From: Vibrio crassostreae
Lineage (GTDB): Bacteria; Pseudomonadota; Gammaproteobacteria; Enterobacterales; Vibrionaceae
Assembly (NCBI RefSeq): GCF_024347415.1
Contig: NZ_AP025476.1
Location: 1,054,001 to 1,118,000, forward strand
DNA length: 64,000 nt
Direction of reading: 5' to 3'
In this document: piece by piece, positions 1 through 9,834 of the stretch
Numbering within the stretch: position 1 is the stretch's first letter
How the letters are laid out: each line of letters begins with the position of its first letter
Program-made: the position numbers and the translations under genes
Notes under the pieces: model-generated
The model's database searches: none
Told to the model about the DNA's origin: nothing
The model's input: the letters and a program-made list of their open reading frames with translations, nothing else

Positions 1-1378
1 AAGAGCATGGCAAGCCGAGTGTGCAGTGCAAGCTATCGAGAAATTCACTTCAAACAAGTATTCACACTTCTTCTGCCAAGCGACTCCTGGAGCGGGTAAA
101 ACCGTTATGGCCGCCGAGGTTGCGAGTCGGTTATTTGAAAGAGAGATGATTGACTTAGTGCTGTGCTTCTCGCCTTCTCTGACTGTTGCAGAAGGGATGC
201 AAAAGACCTTTTCATGGAAGCTCGAATGTTCCTTTAATGGAGGTTTGGGTTCTCTTGGGGGCTCTTACACCTACCAATCCATCCGTTTTTTGGATGAAAA
301 CTTTTGGAGCACCGTCAGCAAATATCGAGTTTTAGTCGTATTTGATGAGATCCACCATTGTTCGTTTGATGATGAGGGGCGGTCAAACTCATGGGGGCTA
401 GAAATTGTCTCGAAGATCCAAGGCTTTGCTCGTTATACTCTGGCGCTATCGGGTACTCCTTGGCGTTCTGATCGACTACCGATTGTCATGGCCGAGTATT
501 CTGATCCTGATGGCAAGGTTGTTTGCGATTACCAATACGGATTGCAACAGGCCGTCGAAAATAAGGTATGCCGCCGCCCTAAAATCGTTTTAATCGATAA
601 TGAACACCTGAGTGTTAAGGCTGGCAGTGACAATCAACACTTCGCCTCTATTCTTGACTGTCTTAAACAATCTGATGTGTCTTACCAAAGCGTCATTCAC
701 AATGAAGACGCTATGAATTACATATTAAATAGTGGTTGCCAAAAGCTAGCGCAGATAAGGCAAGAGTCCCCAAATGCTGGAGGCTTAGTGGTTGCATCTT
801 CTATTAAGCACGCTAAAGACATTCAAAAGCGACTTGTTGAGCACTTTAATCAATCAGCATGCATAGTGACTTATCACCATGATGACCCGTTAAATGAAAT
901 TGAGTCTTTTCGTCACTCAAAGGCTCAGTGGATAGTCAGTGTTGGGATGATAAGTGAAGGAACGGATATTCCAAGGCTGCAGGTTTGTTGCCATATGAGT
1001 TCGGTAAAAACGGAGCTTTACTTTAGGCAAGTGCTCGGGCGAATTTTAAGAATCAATGACTCACCCAACCAAGAAGCGTGGTTGTATACCTTTGCCGAAG
1101 AAAGTTTGATTGGGTTTGCTGAAAGAATTGAGCAGGATATTCCAGAGTCGTGTCTATTTATTAAATCGAATGAACAGACTGATGAATCAGATAAGGCGCA
1201 GAGTTTTACTCCTACAGATTTGTCGAACGATAAGATTATGGTATCAGGGGAGTCCTCAACTCAACTAAATTGGTCAAAAATCGATGGGGTTCAAAACGCT
1301 TTTTACACTGATTTCGAAGATTATGATGAGTTACGTTTAGGTGATTTTAAACAAAGAGTTATCGCAACATTCGCTTAA
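1..1378 (+). CDS. SF2 DEAD/DEAH-box helicase, 5'-truncated by the window
   Basis: Superfamily 2 ATPase of the ResIII/DEAD kind. The reading frame is open to the first base of the window, and the residues before the first possible internal start (a GTG at 26) read RAWQAECAV, a normal Q-motif region, so the true start lies outside. Visible motifs: Walker A ATPGAGKT, motif II DEIH (in FDEIHH), motif III SGTP, and motif VI QVLGRILR near residue 345. The C-terminal 100 residues have no recognisable domain. It lies 85 bp upstream of hsdR on the same strand and is probably a defence-associated cargo helicase of the transposon. Its substrate is unknown. Confidence 0.85.
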   Translation, partial: RAWQAECAVQAIEKFTSNKYSHFFCQATPGAGKTVMAAEVASRLFEREMIDLVLCFSPSLTVAEGMQKTFSWKLECSFNGGLGSLGGSYTYQSIRFLDENFWSTVSKYRVLVVFDEIHHCSFDDEGRSNSWGLEIVSKIQGFARYTLALSGTPWRSDRLPIVMAEYSDPDGKVVCDYQYGLQQAVENKVCRRPKIVLIDNEHLSVKAGSDNQHFASILDCLKQSDVSYQSVIHNEDAMNYILNSGCQKLAQIRQESPNAGGLVVASSIKHAKDIQKRLVEHFNQSACIVTYHHDDPLNEIESFRHSKAQWIVSVGMISEGTDIPRLQVCCHMSSVKTELYFRQVLGRILRINDSPNQEAWLYTFAEESLIGFAERIEQDIPESCLFIKSNEQTDESDKAQSFTPTDLSNDKIMVSGESSTQLNWSKIDGVQNAFYTDFEDYDELRLGDFKQRVIATFA

Positions 1379-1463
1379 TCACATCGTGAATAATGCGCAC
1401 TCGGATTTATATAGGCTTTACGATATACTGATTAGCTATTGAGTCTCTCTACGAGTAATCCAA

Positions 1464-3911
1464 ATGGTCAGCAGCATTAATAAAGCTAAGTTATCTGAAA
1501 CCGACATCATTACCAAATTCATACTTCCTGCGATTAAAGAGGCAGGGTGGGATGATATGACTCAGATTCGCCAAGAGGTGAAACTGCGCGATGGTAAGGT
1601 GATCGTTCGTGGCCAAGCTGCTGCTCGTCAAAAAGTAAAATCAGCTGATATCGTTATTTATCATAAGCCTAGTATGCCGCTTGCAGTGATTGAGGCAAAA
1701 GCCAATAAGCATGAAGTTGGCAAAGGCATGCAACAAGGCATGGTATACGCAGGCTTGCTAGAGGTGCCATTCGTTTTTGCCTCGAATGGTGATGGTTTTA
1801 TTTTCCGAGACTTAACCAACCCAACTCAACTTGAAACGGAAATTCGTTTAGAGGATTTCCCAACCCCTCAGCAACTGTGGGAAAAGTATTGTACTTGGAA
1901 AGGGTTTAAAGAAGAACACCTGCCAATTATCACCCAAGATTACCATGATGATGGCAGCGGTAAATCACCGCGTTACTACCAGCTTCAAGCTATCAACAAG
2001 ACAGTAGAGGCCGTTGCAGCTGGCCAAGACAGAGCTTTACTAGTAATGGCGACGGGTACAGGCAAAACCTACACCGCATTTCAGATTATCTGGCGACTTT
2101 GGAAAGCCAAAGCCAAGAAGCGAATTTTGTTCTTAGCTGACCGAAATATCCTTGTCGATCAAACTAAAACGAACGATTTTCAGCCATTCGGCACGGCGAT
2201 GACTAAGATTACAGGTCGCAAAGTCGATCCTGCCTTTGAGGTACATCTAGCCCTTTATCAAGCGCTTACGGGACCAGAAGAAGAACAAAAAGCCTACAAG
2301 CAAGTAGACCCTAACTTCTTTGACTTAATCATCATTGACGAGTGCCACCGTGGTAGTGCTTCAGAAGACAGCGCTTGGCGTGAAATTCTTGAATACTTTA
2401 GCAGTGCGACTCAAGTTGGTTTAACGGCAACCCCAAAAGAGACCGATGAAGTTTCTAACATCGAGTACTTTGGCGACCCAATTTATACCTACTCTCTTAA
2501 AGAAGGTATTGAAGATGGCTTCTTAGCCCCTTATAAGGTCGTTCGTGTTGACATTGATGTGGATGTCCAAGGTTGGCGACCAACCAAAGGGAAAACTGAC
2601 AAAAATGGCGAAGTGATTGAAGATCGAATCTACAACCAAAAAGATTTTGATCGCACTATGGTTATTGATGAGCGTACAGAGCTTGTTGCACAAACCATTA
2701 CCAACTATCTGAAACGCACCGACCCAATGGCCAAAACCATCGTGTTCTGTAACGACATCGATCATGCTGATCGCATGCGCCGTGCGTTAGTAAACCTGAA
2801 CCCAGAACAGGTTAAGAAGAACGATAAATACGTAATGAAAATTACGGGCGATGATGACATTGGCAAAGATCAGCTAGACAATTTTATCAATCCTAAGAAA
2901 AAGTACCCTGTTATTGCCACGACTTCAGAGCTAATGACGACGGGAGTTGATGCAAAAACCTGCAAGCTAGTGGTGCTTGATCAAGGTATTCAATCGATGA
3001 CCAAGTTTAAGCAAATCATTGGTCGTGGTACTCGTATTGATGATCGTTATGGCAAGCTTTGGTTCACTATCTTGGATTTCAAAAAAGCGACAGAACTGTT
3101 TGCTGATGAACGCTTCGACGGAACTCCAGAACGCGTGAAGGTCACGACTCCAGAGCAGTTTGAAGATGAAGACGATTTAGATGACATCATCGACGGTGTT
3201 GATGATGTCGATGCTGATAACCCATTCGGTGATGAAGACATTGACCCTGATTCAATTCAAGAGCCAGAGGCTACCTATGGAGAAGATTTTGGAAATTCCC
3301 CTGAGAATACAGGCGGTGCAGACGATTGGGATGATGAGAATCGAGTTCGCAAGTTCCATGTAAATGGAGTTCCAGTCAAAGCGCTTGCTGAACGTGTTCA
3401 ATATTACGATTCAGACGGTAAGCTTGTGACCGAGTCCTTTAAAGACTACACCCGCAAAACCATGGTGAAACAGTTCTCTTCTTTAGATGAGTTTACCAAG
3501 CGTTGGAACGAATCTGACCGCAAGCAAGCTATTATCGATGAGCTAGCCGAAGCCGGTATTCTATGGGAAGCATTAGAAGACGAAGTGGGCAAAGACATGG
3601 ACCCATTCGATATGATTTGCCATGTCGTTTACGATCAACCCGCTTTAACTCGTAAAGAGCGCGCCGATAACGTGAAGAAGCGTAACTACTTCACTAAATA
3701 TGGCGATACCGCGCAGCAGGTATTGAACAACCTTCTTGATAAGTATGCTGACGGTGGCGTTACAGAAGTCGAAAATATTACTGTACTTAAAGTCGCTCCT
3801 TTTAATGAAATCGGAAGTATGAAAGAAATCATTAACAATGGCTTTGGTGGTAAACCTCAATATCTTGAAGCAGTACACGATTTAGAAATGGCTATTTATG
3901 AATCTGCATAG
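1464..3911 (+). CDS. hsdR: Type I restriction endonuclease subunit R
   Basis: Motor and nuclease subunit of a type I restriction-modification enzyme: it translocates DNA and cuts at unmethylated sites. The N-terminal nuclease domain shows D62 and E77-x-K79 of a PD-(D/E)xK fold. The helicase core has Walker A ATGTGKT (196-202), DECH (292-295), TATP (321-324) and a GRGTR motif VI near 520. An acidic Asp/Glu-rich linker (about 550-610) leads to an EcoEI-type C-terminal domain. At 815 aa the length suits the shorter EcoEI-like HsdR class. hsdM and hsdS follow on the same strand but are separated by 2.6 kb of other genes. The 3' end overlaps the convergent methyltransferase gene by 20 bp. Confidence 0.93.
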   Translation: MVSSINKAKLSETDIITKFILPAIKEAGWDDMTQIRQEVKLRDGKVIVRGQAAARQKVKSADIVIYHKPSMPLAVIEAKANKHEVGKGMQQGMVYAGLLEVPFVFASNGDGFIFRDLTNPTQLETEIRLEDFPTPQQLWEKYCTWKGFKEEHLPIITQDYHDDGSGKSPRYYQLQAINKTVEAVAAGQDRALLVMATGTGKTYTAFQIIWRLWKAKAKKRILFLADRNILVDQTKTNDFQPFGTAMTKITGRKVDPAFEVHLALYQALTGPEEEQKAYKQVDPNFFDLIIIDECHRGSASEDSAWREILEYFSSATQVGLTATPKETDEVSNIEYFGDPIYTYSLKEGIEDGFLAPYKVVRVDIDVDVQGWRPTKGKTDKNGEVIEDRIYNQKDFDRTMVIDERTELVAQTITNYLKRTDPMAKTIVFCNDIDHADRMRRALVNLNPEQVKKNDKYVMKITGDDDIGKDQLDNFINPKKKYPVIATTSELMTTGVDAKTCKLVVLDQGIQSMTKFKQIIGRGTRIDDRYGKLWFTILDFKKATELFADERFDGTPERVKVTTPEQFEDEDDLDDIIDGVDDVDADNPFGDEDIDPDSIQEPEATYGEDFGNSPENTGGADDWDDENRVRKFHVNGVPVKALAERVQYYDSDGKLVTESFKDYTRKTMVKQFSSLDEFTKRWNESDRKQAIIDELAEAGILWEALEDEVGKDMDPFDMICHVVYDQPALTRKERADNVKKRNYFTKYGDTAQQVLNNLLDKYADGGVTEVENITVLKVAPFNEIGSMKEIINNGFGGKPQYLEAVHDLEMAIYESA

Positions 3912-4569
3912 AATGTGATTTTTGACGCTGCTCGAAATGTTCATGAGCAGCCGGAGAGATATCATTCCCCTTCACTTTTCTTTTCAAATTATTTGCCGCA
4001 ATTAGCGTTGATCCAGAACCAAAGAATGGGTCAACGATTAATTCCCCTTGGTTACTACTTTGGGTAACTAGAACTTCCAGTAAATCTACAGGCTTCTCTG
4101 TAGGGTAGCCTCTATAAACTCGTTTATAGGACAATATATCTGGTGTACTTAAGTTATTGAGTTTTCTTTTTCCTTTTTCAAAAAAGAGAATGTACTCATG
4201 TCTAGCTCTATAGTGGTATCCCATACCAATACAAACTTTATCCCAGATGATAGGCTTCCAGAACTTGAATCCTACTTTTTCTGCGATTGGTTTAATAACA
4301 AACATCGTTTCTTGATCACAGAATAGATAGAAATGAGAGTTATTTTTTAGCACTCGATATATTTCAGTTAACAGCTCTTCAAACCTTGAGTTTGGAAATA
4401 TATCAAACCATTGATTACTTGATGATTTACTAACTTTTAACCTAGTAGTTGTTCCTATTTTTCGATGTTTTTCTAGAGATTCGTATGGTGGGTCTGTAAT
4501 TAACAGATCAACGCTCGATGCTTTGAGCGTTGATAGCCAATCTACAGCATCAGTTTGTGATAGATTCAT
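3892..4569 (-). CDS. Beta-class site-specific DNA methyltransferase
   Basis: The 225-residue protein has the catalytic motif IV DPPY at 26-29 and the AdoMet-binding motif [10 protein letters not shown] at 180-188. This order (IV before I) is that of the beta class. DPPY favours an N6-adenine or N4-cytosine exocyclic amino group as target. It is shorter than most beta-class enzymes, so its target-recognition region (about 30-150) is compact. It lies 7 bp after a small zinc-ribbon gene and probably shares its transcript. No cognate nuclease is obvious, so it may be an orphan or protective methylase, or act with its zinc-ribbon neighbour. Confidence 0.85.
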   Translation of the reverse strand: MNLSQTDAVDWLSTLKASSVDLLITDPPYESLEKHRKIGTTTRLKVSKSSSNQWFDIFPNSRFEELLTEIYRVLKNNSHFYLFCDQETMFVIKPIAEKVGFKFWKPIIWDKVCIGMGYHYRARHEYILFFEKGKRKLNNLSTPDILSYKRVYRGYPTEKPVDLLEVLVTQSSNQGELIVDPFFGSGSTLIAANNLKRKVKGNDISPAAHEHFEQRQKSHSMQIHK

Positions 4570-4576
4570 TCGATTC

Positions 4577-4858
4577 CTAGATTAAGCTGCTGCACGTTTT
4601 TCCATTCATATACGTCTGTGATTGAACACCTTTGTCTAAACGTCGACATTCAATACAGTAGCTTTGATAACCTTCTGGATTTCGAGCTGAAATTCGAGCT
4701 GGAGTTTTTCCAAAAGAAGATGGATAGGGGTGATAAACATGCTCACCATTATTAGCATCCGAGCAGTGTGGGCATGACTTGTATTTCATACCAGTTGCTG
4801 GGTCACGCTTATGGATCATTCCGATATTTAGACGTTTATTACAGCTACTACATGTCAT
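4577..4858 (-). CDS. Small zinc-ribbon protein, unknown function
   Basis: A 93-residue protein with three cysteine pairs: CSSC near residues 3-6, CPHC near 29-32, and CIEC near 72-75, suggesting one or two structural zinc sites. A good ribosome-binding site (AAGGAG, 7 nt before the ATG) supports the start. It is directly upstream of the DNA methyltransferase (7 bp gap), so a DNA-binding or nuclease-accessory role is possible, and the CxxC spacing recalls degenerate HNH proteins, but no HNH catalytic histidine can be identified with confidence. Confidence 0.6.
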   Translation of the reverse strand: MTCSSCNKRLNIGMIHKRDPATGMKYKSCPHCSDANNGEHVYHPYPSSFGKTPARISARNPEGYQSYCIECRRLDKGVQSQTYMNGKTCSSLI

Positions 4859-4957
4859 ATATGGCTCCTTTTTGAGGTAAAGGTATATGATATTGGTAAT
4901 ATATTAATCAAACAGTGACATAGGCAATGATTTCCATATTGAAGTGTAGGTTGACTA

Positions 4958-5227
4958 TTAGTCCTTACAAATCAGCATGCGTTTAGATGATTCAATAGAG
5001 ATTAACCCCCAATCAAGTCTATCGTTAAGGACGACCAATTGAGTTTCTGGAAAAACATTCAAGGCTTCATCTACGGCGAGCTTTAGTGAATCAAAGTCTA
5101 AAGTCATGGCTCTCAAATCGGTTCGTTCTCTACCCGAAATATCATACCAATGCCCTTTATACATACCTGCTTCCTTTAGCAATATGGGAATATGATTCAG
5201 GTTAGAATATGCATCTTGTGGAATCAA
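4958..5227 (-). CDS. Hypothetical protein
   Basis: An 89-residue protein of no recognised family. The start codon used here is TTG and has no clear ribosome-binding site; the frame stays open about 36 nt further upstream without an ATG, so the start is doubtful. It follows the 120-residue hypothetical gene by 19 bp and is likely cotranscribed with it. The predicted protein is mixed alpha/beta with no signal peptide or membrane segment. Confidence 0.5.
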   Translation of the reverse strand: MIPQDAYSNLNHIPILLKEAGMYKGHWYDISGRERTDLRAMTLDFDSLKLAVDEALNVFPETQLVVLNDRLDWGLISIESSKRMLICKD

Positions 5228-5246
5228 TGCTGATGAAGTGTTTTTG

Positions 5247-5609
5247 TTAACTAGAGTCTTTATCTAGCCATCGCGATATATTTTTTAGCTCATCCGCTAG
5301 GCTTTCATTTAGGCACTGATGTTTTAGGTATTTAGGGGCAATAACATCGAGGTGAGCAGCTAAAAAATCTGGATGTTCGGAGATTATTGTTAAGTATTTA
5401 TCGAGACGTTTTTCAGAGGTGGTTTTACGAGTCAATTGCTTTTTTAAGGCTTCATGAAATAGTGAGATATCTTCTTGGTTGGTATCTTCCAAATTTTGAT
5501 AAACATCGCAGTATAGCTCCTCATACAGTACGTCAGCCAGTTGTCGATAACTCCAATTAAGAGTGTTGAGTATTGAGCGGATTTGCTCTTGCTTCTGTAA
5601 TGTCCCCAT
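5247..5609 (-). CDS. Hypothetical protein, mostly helical
   Basis: A 120-residue, charged, helix-rich soluble protein. The N-terminal region (about residues 8-32) could form a helix-turn-helix-like element (LNTLNWSYRQLADVLYEE), but the match is not strong enough to call a regulator. It heads a two-gene minus-strand unit with the 89-residue gene and is divergent from the two tiny genes starting at 5687. Function unknown. Confidence 0.55.
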   Translation of the reverse strand: MGTLQKQEQIRSILNTLNWSYRQLADVLYEELYCDVYQNLEDTNQEDISLFHEALKKQLTRKTTSEKRLDKYLTIISEHPDFLAAHLDVIAPKYLKHQCLNESLADELKNISRWLDKDSS

Positions 5610-5686
5610 TTGTCCCCAACCCCTTAGTTAATATTACCTGGTCTTAGCGAAGACACATTAATAACGATATTTTTAAGGATAAAATC

Positions 5687-5836
5687 ATGACTAAATCAAA
5701 AGCACCAATGACACCAGAAGCCGCTGCTCGCATTCAAGGTAATGCCGCAAAACAAAACGGTGGGCAAGTTCCTAAAGGCGACTTTGCTGGCCGAGCTCAA
5801 CGCGCAGCTGCTCACAACCAAAAACAAGGGAAATAG
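5687..5836 (+). CDS. Small basic protein resembling the seed-maturation (SMP/LEA) motif
   Basis: A 49-codon gene with ATG preceded by an AAGGAT ribosome-binding site. The product has the pattern MTPEAAARIQ...GG...FAGRAQRAAAHN, which resembles the SMP repeat of plant seed-maturation proteins, also found in small bacterial proteins. It is glycine-, alanine- and lysine-rich and probably disordered. It is followed after 9 bp by another tiny gene and then by a good terminator at 5965-5998, which supports a real two-gene transcript. Function unknown; nucleic-acid or stress-related roles are guesses. Confidence 0.6.
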   Translation: MTKSKAPMTPEAAARIQGNAAKQNGGQVPKGDFAGRAQRAAAHNQKQGK

Positions 5837-5845
5837 GTGTTCATC

Positions 5846-5959
5846 ATGAACAAACCAGCTTCAAGTACACCTAAAGGTGGCGCTAAGCCGAATCCAAATT
5901 ACCCAAGCACGACGGGCAAACCATCGGGCGGTGGTCGCGGAAACACACCTAAGCGCTAA
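5846..5959 (+). CDS. Tiny Gly/Pro/Lys-rich protein
   Basis: A 37-codon frame starting 9 bp after the SMP-like gene and ending 5 bp before a strong hairpin terminator. The product is rich in Pro, Gly, Asn, Lys and Ser (for example PKGGAKPNPNYPSTTGKP) and must be unstructured alone. The position between a good upstream gene and a terminator argues that it is expressed. No known family. Confidence 0.45.
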   Translation: MNKPASSTPKGGAKPNPNYPSTTGKPSGGGRGNTPKR

Positions 5960-5964
5960 TAATT

Positions 5965-5998
5965 AAAGGAGGGGTAGCATAATGCTGCCTCTCCTTTT
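5965..5998 (+). terminator. Rho-independent terminator
   Basis: AAAGGAG and CTCCTTT arms enclose a second paired segment (GGTAGCA with TGCTGCC), followed by TTTT. It closes the two-gene unit 5687-5959 and overlaps the 3' end of the convergent gene at 5997. Confidence 0.75.
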
Positions 5999-6395
5999 AT
6001 GAGCATCTGTTGGCGTGTTGCTTGAATGTGCGAAGAAATATAGCTTGATCTGATTTGTAGTCTGAATATGCCACATCATTTTCTGTTTTTTCTAATGCGC
6101 ATAAACAAGTTTCCCGTTTACTTTCATACCAACTTACGGACACCATGTTTTTGCTAGAATTCACGCAAGTATCGACAATCGCGTATTCCACTTCGAGAGG
6201 ATACCTTTCTTTGTCTAACCCGCTTTCAACAGCGTAACCCCCTAGGGCTCCAACCAGTAAAGCGGAGCTAGCAGAAACGAGCTTTCGCTTGCTGAACTTA
6301 AACCCTTTAAAACTCTTCTCACACTCTGAACACGATATGTTTTCTGCAAACTCAATCTCATTGTCCTTCTGGCAACGAGGGCATTCTATTTTCAT
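5997..6395 (-). CDS. Zinc-ribbon plus single membrane segment, unknown function
   Basis: The 132-residue protein begins with a zinc ribbon (CPRC near 5-8 and CSEC near 22-25), then a basic stretch (KFSKRK), then a short hydrophobic segment at about 40-55 that could span the membrane, and a C-terminal domain with four cysteines. This layout resembles zinc-ribbon membrane proteins of the MJ0042 type, but no function can be given. It is convergent with the tiny genes and divergent from hsdM. Confidence 0.55.
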   Translation of the reverse strand: MKIECPRCQKDNEIEFAENISCSECEKSFKGFKFSKRKLVSASSALLVGALGGYAVESGLDKERYPLEVEYAIVDTCVNSSKNMVSVSWYESKRETCLCALEKTENDVAYSDYKSDQAIFLRTFKQHANRCS

Positions 6396-6550
6396 TATTT
6401 AGCCAACTGTATTCATGATTATGATTTTATAGTTTCAGGTTATAGATTAATGAATCTTATATCTATGGTTTCATAGAACTAACTTCATTTTTTTTGACCT
6501 AGTTCTGCTATAATTCGCCACAAATTTCAGTTGTTTAAAAGTAGAAAAAC

Positions 6551-8041
6551 ATGTCTATCAGTTCAGTTATCAAATCCATTCAAGACATCATGCGTAAAGA
6601 TGCGGGTGTCGACGGTGATGCACAGCGCCTTGGTCAAATGTCTTGGTTACTTTTTCTTAAAGTATTTGACGCTCAAGAAGAAGAGTTAGAACTAGAACTG
6701 GACCACTACAAATCACCAATCCCAGAACAATATCTATGGCGTAATTGGGCGCAAGATGCCGAAGGCATTACCGGTGAAGCACTGCTTGAGTTCGTGAACG
6801 ATGACTTGTTCTACAAACTGAAAAACCTAACCGCACCGGTTGACCTCAACCCCCGTGGCTTTGTTGTTAAAGAAGCCTTTAGCGATGCGTTTAACTACAT
6901 GAAAAACGGTACGTTACTGCGCCAAGTGATCAACAAGCTGAATGAAATTGATTTTACTGACTCTTCAGAGCGCCACCTATTTGGTGATATCTACGAGCAA
7001 ATTTTAAAAGATCTACAAAGCGCAGGTAACGCGGGTGAATTCTATACGCCTCGTGCGGTAACCCGTTTTATTGTTGACCGCTTAGACCCTAAGCTTGGCG
7101 AATCCATAATGGACCCAGCAACGGGTACTGGCGGCTTCCTTGCGTGTTCGTTTGACCATGTGAAAGACAACTACGTGAAGACGGCAGCGGATCACCAAAC
7201 ACTGCAAAAGCAGATCCACGGTGTCGAAAAGAAACAACTGCCACACCTACTGTGTATCACCAACATGATGTTGCACGGTATTGAAGTACCAGTACAAATC
7301 AAACACGGCAATACGCTGAACAAGCCGCTTTCAAGTTGGGACAGCAACATCAATGTGATTGCGACCAACCCTCCGTTTGGTGGCACCGAAGAAGACGGCA
7401 TTGAGAAGAACTTCCCTGCAGAAATGCAGACGCGTGAAACTGCCGATCTGTTCTTACAGCTTATTATTGAAGTGCTTGATGAAAACAACGGTCGAGCAGG
7501 CGTAGTACTGCCAGACGGCACCTTGTTTGGTGAAGGCGTTAAAACCAAAATCAAAAAGATGCTTACCGAAGAATGTAACCTGCACACCATTGTGCGTTTA
7601 CCTAATGGGGTATTTAACCCATACACGAGTATCAAAACTAATATTCTGTTCTTCACCAAAGGCAAGCCAACCAAAGACGTATGGTTCTACGAGCACCCAT
7701 ACCCTGAAGGCGTGAAGAACTACAGCAAAACCAAACCAATGAAGTTCGAAGAGTTCCAACAAGAGGTTGATTGGTGGGGCAATGAAGAAGACGGTTTTGC
7801 TAGCCGCGTAGAGAATAATTACGCATGGAAAGTGCCAATCGCCGACATCATTGAGCGCAACTTCAACCTAGATATTAAAAACCCTTATCAAGGTGAAGAG
7901 GTCAGTCACGACCCAAACGAGTTATTAGAGAGCTACCAACAGCAGCAGCAAGAGATCTCTCAGCTTCGTAATCAACTTAAAGGCATTCTAGGTGAAGCCC
8001 TGAATTCGTCTGTGGGCCCGATTGTAGGTGAGAGTAAATAA
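6551..8041 (+). CDS. hsdM: Type I restriction-modification methyltransferase subunit M
   Basis: N6-adenine methylase subunit of the type I enzyme. The N-terminal helical HsdM domain spans roughly 1-140. The conserved GEFYTPRAV segment (162-170) leads into AdoMet motif I DPATGTGGF (188-196) and catalytic motif NPPF (273-276). At 496 aa the length is normal. The stop codon overlaps the start codon of hsdS in a TAATG, so the two are translationally coupled. This is the first gene of the operon hsdM-hsdS-ATPase-HNH. Confidence 0.95.
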   Translation: MSISSVIKSIQDIMRKDAGVDGDAQRLGQMSWLLFLKVFDAQEEELELELDHYKSPIPEQYLWRNWAQDAEGITGEALLEFVNDDLFYKLKNLTAPVDLNPRGFVVKEAFSDAFNYMKNGTLLRQVINKLNEIDFTDSSERHLFGDIYEQILKDLQSAGNAGEFYTPRAVTRFIVDRLDPKLGESIMDPATGTGGFLACSFDHVKDNYVKTAADHQTLQKQIHGVEKKQLPHLLCITNMMLHGIEVPVQIKHGNTLNKPLSSWDSNINVIATNPPFGGTEEDGIEKNFPAEMQTRETADLFLQLIIEVLDENNGRAGVVLPDGTLFGEGVKTKIKKMLTEECNLHTIVRLPNGVFNPYTSIKTNILFFTKGKPTKDVWFYEHPYPEGVKNYSKTKPMKFEEFQQEVDWWGNEEDGFASRVENNYAWKVPIADIIERNFNLDIKNPYQGEEVSHDPNELLESYQQQQQEISQLRNQLKGILGEALNSSVGPIVGESK

Positions 8042-9834
8042 TGAGTGTAGAACAGACCTCTATGAATCAGTTGATCACCGACAATATTGATGTTTGGACA
8101 TCAACAGTTAAAAAAAAATCAGCTTCTGGTCGTGGCAGCAGCAAAAAGCGTGAGCTTTATGGTGTGAATAAGCTACGTGAGCTGATCTTAGAGTTAGCGG
8201 TGCGCGGTAAGTTAGTGCCGCAAGACCCAACTGATGAGCCTGCATCGGTATTACTTGAACGAATTGCGGAAGAGAAAGCGCAGTTAGTGAAAGATAAAAA
8301 GATCAAGAAACCGAAGAAGCTTGAAGACATAAACGATGAAGATCAGTTTATTGAACTCCCTCAAAGCTGGGCTATCGCTAGGCTAGGGAATTTGTGTACT
8401 AAGTTGACTGATGGCTCCCATAACCCTGCCAAAGACTTTGGCTCAGGCTATCCAATGTTTAGTAGTCAGAATGTGCATTTCAGAAGCATAGATTTTACTA
8501 GTCCATCTCGTTATGTTGATGAAGATAATTATTTAAAGGAACATGCTCGAACACAAATTGAACCTAGAGATGTTCTTTTAACTATAGTAGGCACATTAGG
8601 GCGTGCTGCTGTTGTACCTAATGATGCTCCTGAATTCGTTTTACAGCGAAGTGTTGCGGTACTCCAAACAAAAATTGACTCTGATTTTCTTACTTACTTT
8701 TTGGCTTCACCTACTTGTATCAAGTACTTTGAAGAAAATGGAAAAGGAACTGCTCAAAAGGGAATTTACTTAGGGAAATTGTCTCTAATGCCTGTATTTG
8801 TTCCATCCCTAGAAGAACAACACCGCATTGTCGCCAAAGTTGATGAACTAATGACACTCTGTGACCAACTAGAGCAACAAACCGAAGCCAGCATTGCTGC
8901 ACATCAGGTATTGGTGACAACCCTGTTAGACACGCTAACTAACTCTGCTGATGCCGAAGAGCTAATGCAAAACTGGGCACGAATCAGCGAGCACTTCGAT
9001 ACATTGTTCACCACCGATGCGAGCATCGACCAACTAAAACAAACCATCCTGCAACTGGCAGTAATGGGTAAGCTTGTCCCACAAGACCCAGCTGATGAAC
9101 CTGCTGCAAAACTGCTTGAGCGTATTGCAGAAGAAAAAGCGCAGTTAATTAAAGACAAGAAAATCAAAAAGCAGAAAGCACTACCGCCGATTGCTGATGA
9201 TGAAAAGCCATTTGGGCTGCCTATGGGGTGGGAGTGGTGTCGGTTTGAAGATGTAGTTGATATTCAAAGCGGTATAACTAAAGGCCGTAAACTTGTGAAT
9301 AGGGCGCTTAAGACGATTCCTTATCTGAGCGTAGCCAATGTTCAACGCGGCTTCTTGAATTTATCTAATGTAAAAGAAATTGAGTTGCCAGTAGATGAGC
9401 TTGAAAAGTTTGGTGTTCAGAATGGTGACCTATTGATAACTGAAGGTGGTGATTGGGATAAGGTCGGCAGAACGGCTATTTGGCGTGATGAGATAGAATA
9501 TGTAGCCCACCAAAACCACGTATTTAAGGCTCGCCCATTCCTTCGTGAGCAAAGTGAAGTTTGGCTGGAAATGTATTTAAATGCCCCTTTCGCTAGAGAT
9601 TATTTTGCGGGGTCTAGTAAACAGACAACTAATTTGGCCTCTATAAATAAAACACAACTCAGAGGTTGTTTTATTGCGGTTCCTCCCAAAAAAGAAAAGC
9701 AAAATATTGTTAGAAAAGTAGATGACTTAATGGCTTTTTGTGACCAATTGATTGAGCTTTTGCAAGAATCTCAAATTACTCAATTACATCTTACTAACGC
9801 TATTGTTGAACAGGCGGCTAATCATGGAAGATAG
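8041..9834 (+). CDS. hsdS: Type I restriction-modification specificity subunit S
   Basis: Determines the bipartite DNA target of the type I enzyme. Two target-recognition domains are each preceded by a nearly identical spacer: LAVRGKLVPQDP near residue 52 and LAVMGKLVPQDP near residue 335, each followed by a helical stretch containing LLERIAEEKAQL. These internal repeats form the central coiled coils and are a substrate for domain exchange. At 597 aa it is of full double-domain length. The last 11 nt overlap the start of the ATPase gene, so the restriction and Septu-like genes appear to be one translationally coupled operon. Confidence 0.93.
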   Translation: MSVEQTSMNQLITDNIDVWTSTVKKKSASGRGSSKKRELYGVNKLRELILELAVRGKLVPQDPTDEPASVLLERIAEEKAQLVKDKKIKKPKKLEDINDEDQFIELPQSWAIARLGNLCTKLTDGSHNPAKDFGSGYPMFSSQNVHFRSIDFTSPSRYVDEDNYLKEHARTQIEPRDVLLTIVGTLGRAAVVPNDAPEFVLQRSVAVLQTKIDSDFLTYFLASPTCIKYFEENGKGTAQKGIYLGKLSLMPVFVPSLEEQHRIVAKVDELMTLCDQLEQQTEASIAAHQVLVTTLLDTLTNSADAEELMQNWARISEHFDTLFTTDASIDQLKQTILQLAVMGKLVPQDPADEPAAKLLERIAEEKAQLIKDKKIKKQKALPPIADDEKPFGLPMGWEWCRFEDVVDIQSGITKGRKLVNRALKTIPYLSVANVQRGFLNLSNVKEIELPVDELEKFGVQNGDLLITEGGDWDKVGRTAIWRDEIEYVAHQNHVFKARPFLREQSEVWLEMYLNAPFARDYFAGSSKQTTNLASINKTQLRGCFIAVPPKKEKQNIVRKVDDLMAFCDQLIELLQESQITQLHLTNAIVEQAANHGR

